NCBI GenBank assembly: GCA_937893205.1
Contig: CALBJU010000048.1
Coordinates: 1-12,306, forward strand
Length of the DNA stretch: 12,306 nucleotides
DNA from: an uncultured Bacteroidota bacterium
GTDB taxonomy: Bacteria > Bacteroidota > Rhodothermia > Rhodothermales > UBA10348
Reading direction: 5' to 3'
Position numbers and translations under genes: made by a program. Positions 7,078 to 12,306 of the stretch are shown piece by piece. The notes beneath the pieces are model-generated. The model saw nothing but the letters and a program-made list of their open reading frames with translations. It did no database searches and was not told the origin of the DNA. Each line of letters begins with the position of its first letter. Within the stretch, counting starts at the first letter, position 1.

Positions 7078-7878
7078 ATGGAGTTGATCATCGACCAGAA
7101 AATCATCGAAGACCGTATCAAGGTAGACGGAGCCGTTGGTAAGCTCCGCATGAACGGCGCGACCGAAGAATTCGAAGTCCAGGAGCTCCCAGAAGACTTC
7201 ATACGCTGGCAACTCGATTACAAACACAGCATCTATGATGCCATTGAAAAAAACGAGTACATCGCTTTTAACGCGGGTCATCTGCCTGTCGTCGGGACTT
7301 GGAACAACGAGTCGGTCTTCCCGAACCTGGCTAATAAGGGCATCGGCTTCACGCCGAAGGATGAGTACCTCGAAAAGTATTTAAAGCTCGTGGAAGATGC
7401 CGTAGATCAGATCAGTCAGCTGCCTCCGCACGCCGTAAACGAAACGCGTCTCCTTCGCACGCAGACCGCACGTGAGTTTTACAGTCATCCCGAGCACGTA
7501 GACTGGCGCAGACTGGGCCTTTTGGAGATTTTCGAGGGATCAACCCTGAAAAATCTTCGCGACAATCCGCACGCGTCCGTGTTGTGGACCGGTAACTCCC
7601 CCGTGTTCATGAGTTATCAGGTCAACTGTGTCGTTGAAATCATCACATCGGATGATCCTCGATACCGCTTCTCATGGGCCATGCGGCGACTGTTCGAATA
7701 CGAGCCCTTCCACATCGTCCAGACCATGTATCCATATGCATACTGTTTCTGGGTAACCAGCTTCAAAAACAAGACCCCCATTCGCAGATATCCAGGAAAA
7801 CGGAGCGATAACACCGTCAACGAGGGTCACGGGAAAATTGACCGTGATCAAAAACGATCAGGTTTATGCCCTTCGTAA
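7078..7878 (+). CDS. Soluble protein of unknown family
   Basis: I do not recognise this 266-residue protein. It has no signal peptide, no transmembrane segment and no Cys cluster. The N terminus (about 1-45) is acidic and beta-like (D-G-A-V-G-K-L-R then E-F-E-V-Q-E-L-P). The middle is helical, and the part from about 120 to 250 is rich in aromatic and His/Arg residues (H-P-E-H-V-D-W-R-R, then Y-P-Y-A-Y-C-F-W-V). The C-terminal 20 residues are basic and probably disordered. The start is ATG 7078 behind an A/C-rich leader without Shine-Dalgarno. Its end overlaps the ferredoxin gene by 13 bases, so the two are likely co-translated, and it may be the ferredoxin's partner (inference). Clean reading frame, codon use like its neighbours and tight packing support it as a real gene. 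Confidence 0.82.
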   Translation: MELIIDQKIIEDRIKVDGAVGKLRMNGATEEFEVQELPEDFIRWQLDYKHSIYDAIEKNEYIAFNAGHLPVVGTWNNESVFPNLANKGIGFTPKDEYLEKYLKLVEDAVDQISQLPPHAVNETRLLRTQTAREFYSHPEHVDWRRLGLLEIFEGSTLKNLRDNPHASVLWTGNSPVFMSYQVNCVVEIITSDDPRYRFSWAMRRLFEYEPFHIVQTMYPYAYCFWVTSFKNKTPIRRYPGKRSDNTVNEGHGKIDRDQKRSGLCPS

Positions 7879-8072
7879 TTCTCGATACCTGTGATCGGTG
7901 TGGCGAATGTTTACCAGAATGCCCCATCGAAGCCATCGAGATAGGTGATCCGATCTATGTCATCAATGACACGTGCTGTGATTTTGAAGAGTGCGTTGCT
8001 GTTTGTCCCAATGAAGCCATCGTCGACGAGAGCGAAGTAGAATCAAGTACTCATGAGTCTATCACTGATTAA
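7866..8072 (+). CDS. Small ferredoxin, 2x[4Fe-4S]-type with irregular second motif
   Basis: This is a 68-residue electron carrier of the bacterial-type dicluster ferredoxin family. The first cluster motif is regular: C9-x2-C12-x2-C15-x3-C19-Pro. The second is C37-C38-x4-C43-x3-C47-Pro. The Cys normally two residues after C37 is replaced by Phe40, and an adjacent Cys38 is present instead. The second site may therefore use Cys38, hold a [3Fe-4S] cluster, or be tuned differently. The C-terminal tail of about 15 residues is acidic. The gene overlaps its upstream neighbour by 13 bases and its downstream neighbour by 20 bases, so it is tightly embedded in the operon. A likely job is to supply electrons to the radical SAM enzyme or to a reductive step of the same pathway (inference from context). 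Confidence 0.93.
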   Translation: MPFVILDTCDRCGECLPECPIEAIEIGDPIYVINDTCCDFEECVAVCPNEAIVDESEVESSTHESITD

Positions 8073-8643
8073 AGCAGACACCATCGGTGATTTCCTGTCC
8101 CGATTGGACGATACGTTTTCAGCGGTCGGTGATATTTTCTTGACTGGCGAAACTACGCACGTCTCGGAAGGATGGCGGCCGTGGACAACCCACATCGAAT
8201 TCGCGTCTTCGGTTCGAAAGGATGACCGTGCTCATTTCAACGAATCGGTGGCCATGATTGCGAAAGAGATGGGCATCAACGTGACGGACGAGTTTCCTGG
8301 CGAGGTAATTCCCCTCCCCGCCGGTTTCGAGGATCGTTCCCGTGATCTATCTGATCCCTTGGATCTCGATTTTCTATCGGTTCGACACTTTGATCCCTAT
8401 TCGATCGCCTATCGATATATCGCAAGGGGGCTGGAGCAGGATTATCAACTCGTGCTTGCCTATCTCGATCATGACTGGATCAGTGAAGAGGAGATGGGAG
8501 AACGCCTCGAAGCTCTGCTTCCTTCGCTGAGCATGGATACCATTCAGCAAGATCCGGCGGAATTCCGGCGTCGCTACATTGGGCTCTTGCAGATGTGGCG
8601 CGCGAACGCGATGGGTCACACTCATCGAATGACTCCAGTATAG
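8053..8643 (+). CDS. Soluble protein of unknown family (196 aa)
   Basis: I do not recognise this family. It is a 196-residue cytoplasmic protein with no signal, no membrane helix and no Cys. The C-terminal half looks helical and distinctive: an F-D-P-Y-S-I-A-Y-R-Y-I-A-R-G segment, then a Y-L-D-H-D-W-I-S-E-E-E-M segment, then T-I-Q-Q-D-P-A-E-F-R-R-R and a closing Q-M-W-R. Such a strongly patterned end suggests a conserved family. Size and helical content resemble TorD-type chaperones for molybdoenzymes, but I see no TorD signature, so I do not call it one. The start ATG 8053 lies inside the ferredoxin gene (20-base overlap), implying coupled translation. The role is unknown; context suggests assembly or cofactor handling. 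Confidence 0.8.
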   Translation: MSLSLIKADTIGDFLSRLDDTFSAVGDIFLTGETTHVSEGWRPWTTHIEFASSVRKDDRAHFNESVAMIAKEMGINVTDEFPGEVIPLPAGFEDRSRDLSDPLDLDFLSVRHFDPYSIAYRYIARGLEQDYQLVLAYLDHDWISEEEMGERLEALLPSLSMDTIQQDPAEFRRRYIGLLQMWRANAMGHTHRMTPV

Positions 8644-8647
8644 CGCT

Positions 8648-9052
8648 ATGGTTTATCTCCCCAACTCACGAGGCACAACTGAACTGCATCCCGATAAAAC
8701 CCCGGGATGGAACGAATTGCATTTTATCAATCGAGAAGAATTTGCCGGCATGGCTCCTACTGTTCTTCAGTTGGAGGTCAGTCGCCTAACGAGATTACTC
8801 CCATCCTTTGAACTGGGCTCAGACGCTTACAATTCTGTGATTGCGGCTCGAAAGAAGGTTGCTCACCTGCAGTCTTACATTAAGGAAGAGATGGACGAGG
8901 CGAAGGTGAAAGAGTGTTCGTTGGAGTTGGAGTCGGCCATCCTCTGCCTGTCCGTGTCCGATCGGAAAACGGATCCAAACTCGCGAAAGGTTCTAGTTTA
9001 CGTGGCCGACCGGCTCGTGTATATTCTGGGTCAGCTTAAACATCTGTATTAA
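8648..9052 (+). CDS. Small helical protein of unknown family
   Basis: This is an unrecognised 134-residue protein starting 4 bases after the previous stop. After an N-terminal region of about 35 residues it appears almost entirely alpha-helical, with heptad-like hydrophobic spacing (for example the V-L-Q-L-E-V-S-R-L-T-R-L-L segment and the A-R-K-K-V-A-H-L-Q segment). It has two isolated Cys and no metal motif, signal or membrane helix. The size and helical nature would suit an adaptor or a small assembly factor. Support for a real gene comes from the clean frame, codon use like its neighbours and its place in an unbroken operon. An ORF beginning at 8595 in another frame overlaps it but is not favoured. 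Confidence 0.76.
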   Translation: MVYLPNSRGTTELHPDKTPGWNELHFINREEFAGMAPTVLQLEVSRLTRLLPSFELGSDAYNSVIAARKKVAHLQSYIKEEMDEAKVKECSLELESAILCLSVSDRKTDPNSRKVLVYVADRLVYILGQLKHLY

Positions 9053-9073
9053 TCCTCTAACAAACAGCTCAGC

Positions 9074-11035
9074 ATGTTCGATACTATTTTTGTGCCAGTG
9101 GACAACTCGGAGCACTCGGAGACGTCCGTAGATCTCGCGGTTAAACTTGGCCAGGCATTTGATGCTGAGTTGGTCGGTAGTCACGCGTACGCCGCGCGTA
9201 TGCATGACTATAGGTTCAAACAGATGGAATTCACGCTCCCCGAAGAATATCTGGTCGAAGAGGAGATGGAAAAGCAGCGTAAAATCCATGATTCGCTGAT
9301 AACCATGGGGCTGGAGCTGATTTCAGATTCATATCTGGTAGTCATGCAGAAGAAGGCGGTGGAAGCCGGTTTGGTTTTTAAACCCAAGATGTATGACGGC
9401 AAGAACTTCCAGATCATTGCCAAGGATATTCAGGAGAGTGACTACGACCTCGTCATTATGGGTGCCCTCGGATTGGGAGCAGTTCGGGACAGTCAGATTG
9501 GAAGCGTGTGCGAACGCGTCGTAAGGCGGACACAGACCGATACGATCGTCATCAAGAACACGGCTCCCATCGAGGACCAGTTGAGCGCCACGACGAACGG
9601 CGTATCGCACGCCTCTGGCGGCGGGATTCTTGTGGCTCTCGACGGCAGCCCTGAATCATTTGCCGGACTGAAAACAGCGCTGGAGCTCGGACGCAAGTTC
9701 GATAAATCGGTCGAGGCGATTTCGGTGTATGATCCGTATCTCCACTACGCGATGTTCAATAGCCTCGTGTCGGTACTGACCGAGAAGGCTTCAAAGGTGT
9801 TCAAGTTTGAGGAGCAGGAGCAACTTCACGAGGATGTGATTGATACCGGTCTCGCAAAGATCTATCAGTCCCATCTCGAGGTAGCCAAAAAATTGGCCGA
9901 GGAAGAGGGCTTCGATCTGAAGATCACGCTGCTGGATGGAAAGGCGTTCGAAAAAATTCTGGAGTACACCCGGCGCGAGAAACCCTGGATGCTGGTCATG
10001 GGACGCATCGGGGTCCACAGTGATGAGTCGATGGATATCGGAAGCAATACCGAAAACCTTCTCCGAATGGTTCCCTGCAACGTTTATCTCTCGAGCAAGC
10101 GGTTCCAGCCACACGTAGACGTCACGGCGGAAGAGTCCATATTCTGGACTGAACCGGCTCAGAATATTCTGGACAAAGCTCCCGATTTTGCGAGGGGGAT
10201 TGCCCGGACGATCATCCACCGGTGGGCGATGGAGCGCGGGCATTCGGTGATCACCACTAAAGTTGTAGAAGGCGCCATGTCGACCATTCTACCAAGGTCG
10301 TCCATGAAAGCGATGGGAATCATCGCTGAAGATCTCGCTACCGAGGAAATTGAAAATAAAAATGTCGACGTGTACGTCTGCCAGAAATGCGGATGGACGG
10401 GCAAGGGCTTCGAACCTAAAAAATGCACCGTATGTAGCGCACCCCCCGAGGATATCAAAAAACTCGACAAAAGGGCGATAGACGACCTCGGAACACTCGA
10501 AGGCGCGATCATCGAAGAGAAGGCGTTCGATTCGGTAAAAATAAAATGGACCACAGAGGCCCGTGCGCTCGTCAAGACCCTGCCTGACGGGTATCAGATG
10601 CGAAGAGCGAAGGCTCAGATCGAAAAAACTGCACGAGTCCGAAAAATAGACACGATAACGAAGGACATGGTGGCTAAAGTTGTGGGCTACACGGAGGAGC
10701 TGACTGAAAATCTCGAGGAACGCGGTAAGCTGAAGCAAACCGCGGCAGAAACGGCCACGCCCAAAGAACAGAACGTGAGAGATGGCAAATACTCGTGGAC
10801 GCCCAACGCTATTGAGCGTTTGAACCGCGTTCCCGAAGGCTTTATGCGCAGCGGAACCAAAAAGCGCACGGAAAAAGTCGCAAAACGCCTCGGTGTAGAC
10901 TTGATTGACCTGGACATCGTCGAAAAAGGAGTCATAGAAGGGCTCAAGATGATGGAGGAAATGATCAAGAAGCAGAACGAGAGTGGAGATGGGGCCCCGG
11001 CAAACGGAAAACCTACATCATCGGATGACGATTGA
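9074..11035 (+). CDS. Tandem universal stress protein fused to zinc ribbon and three PCP_red-like domains
   Basis: This 653-residue cytoplasmic protein has two UspA domains, each with the nucleotide-binding pattern G-x2-G-x9-G-S (G130/G133/G143-S144 and G310/G313/G323-S324), covering about residues 1-165 and 185-345. The rest carries three copies of a W-T-centred helical module at about 356-404, 490-537 and 573-620, with key Trp at 358, 492 and 575. Each has the form I/Y-x-W-T followed by Leu/Val-x3-Pro and a helix pair, as in the PCP_red domain. The first and third copies are clear; the second is weaker. A rubredoxin-like zinc ribbon (C436-x2-C439-x11-C451-x2-C454) lies between copies one and two. 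The C-terminal 20 residues are low complexity (Gly/Ser/Asp). Intact Usp motifs suggest ATP-type nucleotide binding. A scaffold or nucleotide-sensing carrier for a tetrapyrrole or Fe-S cofactor is my inference. Its stop overlaps the TTG start of the next gene. Confidence 0.9.
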   Translation: MFDTIFVPVDNSEHSETSVDLAVKLGQAFDAELVGSHAYAARMHDYRFKQMEFTLPEEYLVEEEMEKQRKIHDSLITMGLELISDSYLVVMQKKAVEAGLVFKPKMYDGKNFQIIAKDIQESDYDLVIMGALGLGAVRDSQIGSVCERVVRRTQTDTIVIKNTAPIEDQLSATTNGVSHASGGGILVALDGSPESFAGLKTALELGRKFDKSVEAISVYDPYLHYAMFNSLVSVLTEKASKVFKFEEQEQLHEDVIDTGLAKIYQSHLEVAKKLAEEEGFDLKITLLDGKAFEKILEYTRREKPWMLVMGRIGVHSDESMDIGSNTENLLRMVPCNVYLSSKRFQPHVDVTAEESIFWTEPAQNILDKAPDFARGIARTIIHRWAMERGHSVITTKVVEGAMSTILPRSSMKAMGIIAEDLATEEIENKNVDVYVCQKCGWTGKGFEPKKCTVCSAPPEDIKKLDKRAIDDLGTLEGAIIEEKAFDSVKIKWTTEARALVKTLPDGYQMRRAKAQIEKTARVRKIDTITKDMVAKVVGYTEELTENLEERGKLKQTAAETATPKEQNVRDGKYSWTPNAIERLNRVPEGFMRSGTKKRTEKVAKRLGVDLIDLDIVEKGVIEGLKMMEEMIKKQNESGDGAPANGKPTSSDDD

Positions 11036-11925
11036 AAACCTATCATGACATAGCCACCGATGGGGGCTCAGGTGTTGCCGAGCAGGTTGCCGTTCAGGAA
11101 GAGAGCTTGCGCGACCGGCTGTCACAAGTAGACCACATCGTCGCCGTCATGAGTGGAAAGGGCGGAGTCGGGAAAAGCATGACCACGGTCCTGCTGGCAA
11201 CCGCACTGGCTCAGAAGGGCCTCGCGGTGGGCATTGTCGATGCAGATATCAACGGCGCCTCGATGGTCAAGATGACCGGTGTGGAGCGGTCCGTTGAAAC
11301 CGGCGTGGATGGTATTCTCCCGATGAAAACTGCCGCCGGAGTAGAGGTGATGTCAATAGACCTTTTCCTGGACGAAGGATCTGCTGTCCGTTGGAATACC
11401 GTTACCGAGAAGAGCACGTTCACCTGGCGTGGCATGGTCGAAGTAGCCGCCATCCGCGAAATGCTGGCCGATACCGCGTGGAGCAGCCTCGATGTACTCT
11501 TTATTGATCTTCCCCCCGGCACCGATAAGCTTCCGAATCTTCTGGACCTGGTACCTTCGCTGTCCGCGTCGATCGTGGTCTCGATTCCATCTGAAGTATC
11601 ATCCTATGTGGTCCGGAAGTCTGTCTCGATAGCCCGCGAAGCGTTTGGAGAGCGGCCAATCCTTCTGGTCGAGAACATGACGCACTTCGTCTGTCCGACG
11701 TGCGACGACGTGCACGAACTGTTCGCGTCAACCAGCGGTAGACGGCCTTCGGAGGTATTGGATCTCGAATGCATCGGCTCTCTTCCTTTCGATCCCGTGC
11801 TGTCCAAAACAATCGATCACGGGCAGACATTTGATACGACTGCATCAGACTCCCCAACGGCGTCGGCCATTCGTCAGATGGCTGAGGCCCTTCAATCCCA
11901 CTTGTACGCCACCGCGCTATCCTAA
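11032..11925 (+). CDS. Mrp/MinD-family P-loop ATPase (Fe-S carrier-like)
   Basis: This 297-residue ATPase has a deviant Walker A motif S41-G-K-G-G-V-G-K48-S, a D-A-D-I-N-G-A-S switch segment and a D-L-P-P-G-T-D Walker B/switch II motif. Near the C terminus a F-V-C221-P-T-C224 motif matches the CxxC that bridges an Fe-S cluster between subunits in Mrp/Nbp35 proteins. The family binds and transfers Fe-S clusters, and an L-P-F-D-P segment near 253 is also family-like. The usual N-terminal MIP18/DUF59 domain of Mrp is absent and is replaced by about 35 polar residues. The TTG start at 11032 overlaps the previous stop (TTGA), and the first residues (K-T-Y-H-D-I) look like a genuine N terminus. A later start would leave little before Walker A. 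Likely job: ATP-dependent delivery of an Fe-S cluster or other cofactor to the operon's enzymes (inference). Confidence 0.9.
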   Translation: MKTYHDIATDGGSGVAEQVAVQEESLRDRLSQVDHIVAVMSGKGGVGKSMTTVLLATALAQKGLAVGIVDADINGASMVKMTGVERSVETGVDGILPMKTAAGVEVMSIDLFLDEGSAVRWNTVTEKSTFTWRGMVEVAAIREMLADTAWSSLDVLFIDLPPGTDKLPNLLDLVPSLSASIVVSIPSEVSSYVVRKSVSIAREAFGERPILLVENMTHFVCPTCDDVHELFASTSGRRPSEVLDLECIGSLPFDPVLSKTIDHGQTFDTTASDSPTASAIRQMAEALQSHLYATALS

Positions 11926-11938
11926 ACAAAACGGACCC

Positions 11939-12306
11939 ATGAAATTTCTCTGTGTTGAATGCGACAGTTCCATGGCCCTGAGCGAGACGAAAGGTCCGGA
12001 CAACGGCTCGATGACGGTGATTTTTACCTGTAGAAGCTGCGAGCGGCAGATTGCCATGTTGACGAATGCCCAGGAAACACAGATGGTGCATTCTCTGGGT
12101 GTCAAGATCGGCGGCAGGAAGGAGGCAGCCCCGCCAATGGAAACCATTCGGGGCTCATTGGTAGGTGCAGCCGGCGACGGCGCAGGAACCCACGCGCCGA
12201 ACGCGCCTCACGCAGCCGCGACGCCCCAAACGTCAGAGCCGAGCGATTCAGAGACGGCGGCCGAAGAAAGTGATTCGGCGGGAAAATGTCCGTTCTCTGC
12301 AATGGT
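11939..12306 (+). CDS. Zinc-ribbon protein, 3' end cut by window edge
   Basis: An open frame starts at ATG 11939, 13 bases after the ATPase stop, and runs off the window after 122 codons with no stop. The N terminus is a zinc ribbon: C5-x2-C8 and C31-x2-C34. An A-M-L-T-N-x-x-E-T-Q-M-V segment follows, then V-K-I-G-G. From about residue 60 to 110 the chain is low complexity (Ala, Pro, Ser, Glu) and probably a flexible linker, ending in K-C-P-F-S. I recall proteins with this N terminus and linker that end in a PCP_red domain in nitrite-oxidiser genomes, so I expect such a domain just beyond the edge. That is a prediction. The GC-rich codon use in the linker differs from the upstream genes, which is common for Ala/Pro linkers. 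Confidence 0.82.
   Translation, partial: MKFLCVECDSSMALSETKGPDNGSMTVIFTCRSCERQIAMLTNAQETQMVHSLGVKIGGRKEAAPPMETIRGSLVGAAGDGAGTHAPNAPHAAATPQTSEPSDSETAAEESDSAGKCPFSAM

Noticed and set aside
7838..7862. Short inverted repeat T-G-A-T-C ... G-A-T-C-A just before the ferredoxin start
   Set aside because: The stem is only about 5 bases, inside coding sequence and without a U-tract; too weak to call a terminator or regulatory hairpin.
8053..8643. TorD-type molybdoenzyme chaperone
   Set aside because: Size and helicity are compatible, but no TorD signature is visible, so it is left as unknown.
11032..11925. BchL/NifH-type reductase component for a protochlorophyllide reductase-like system
   Set aside because: The Cys pair is a close CxxC near the C terminus as in Mrp/Nbp35, not the widely spaced Cys of BchL/NifH.
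11501..12091. Antisense open frame of 196 codons over the end of the ATPase gene
   Set aside because: It overlaps the conserved CxxC part of the ATPase and the zinc-ribbon start on the other strand; Arg/Ser-rich and without motifs.

Overview
The window is gene-dense and all 13 recognisable genes lie on the + strand with very short gaps or stop/start overlaps, so it reads as one or two long operons. No tRNA, rRNA, CRISPR, insertion sequence or intergenic stretch over about 60 bases is visible. GC content is moderate and start codons include ATG, GTG and TTG. Most starts lack a clear Shine-Dalgarno sequence and sit behind A/C-rich leaders, a habit common in the Bacteroidota/Rhodothermota group, though this is only suggestive. 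The organism is a respiring bacterium with membrane-bound c-type cytochromes. The combination of a bd-like oxidase, an ethylbenzene-dehydrogenase-gamma-type heme protein and 'PCP reductase' domain proteins recalls gene sets I associate with nitrite oxidisers such as Nitrospira and Nitrospina. The taxon cannot be fixed from this sequence.

Block 1 (27-5771) is a respiratory module. It holds a CuA-bearing cytochrome c oxidase subunit II, a long divergent CydA-like (cytochrome bd subunit I) membrane protein, a membrane-anchored diheme cytochrome c, a four-helix membrane protein with a monoheme cytochrome c domain, and a secreted, C-terminally anchored fusion of two cytochrome c domains to an ethylbenzene-dehydrogenase gamma/DOMON-type heme b domain. 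The notable point is that a CuA subunit from the heme-copper oxidase world is paired with a bd-type catalytic subunit. No CoxA or CydB is present in the window. The simplest model is a hybrid cytochrome c oxidase: periplasmic cytochromes c to CuA to bd-like hemes to oxygen.

Block 2 (about 5796-12306) looks like a cofactor or assembly cassette. It has an AhbD/NirJ-like radical SAM/SPASM enzyme with a C-terminal PCP_red domain (the small domain found at the C terminus of the light-independent protochlorophyllide reductase B subunit), a soluble protein of unknown family, a small ferredoxin with an irregular second cluster motif, two more unknown soluble proteins, a tandem universal-stress protein fused to three PCP_red-like domains and a zinc ribbon, an Mrp/MinD-like P-loop ATPase, and the start of a zinc-ribbon protein cut by the window edge.

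My leading inference is that block 2 makes, modifies or inserts a tetrapyrrole (perhaps a heme d- or d1-like chlorin) or an Fe-S centre for the oxidase and cytochromes of block 1. The evidence is the co-direction and adjacency of the genes, a radical SAM of a heme-making family, and the repeated use of a domain known from a tetrapyrrole reductase. Experiment could refute it.
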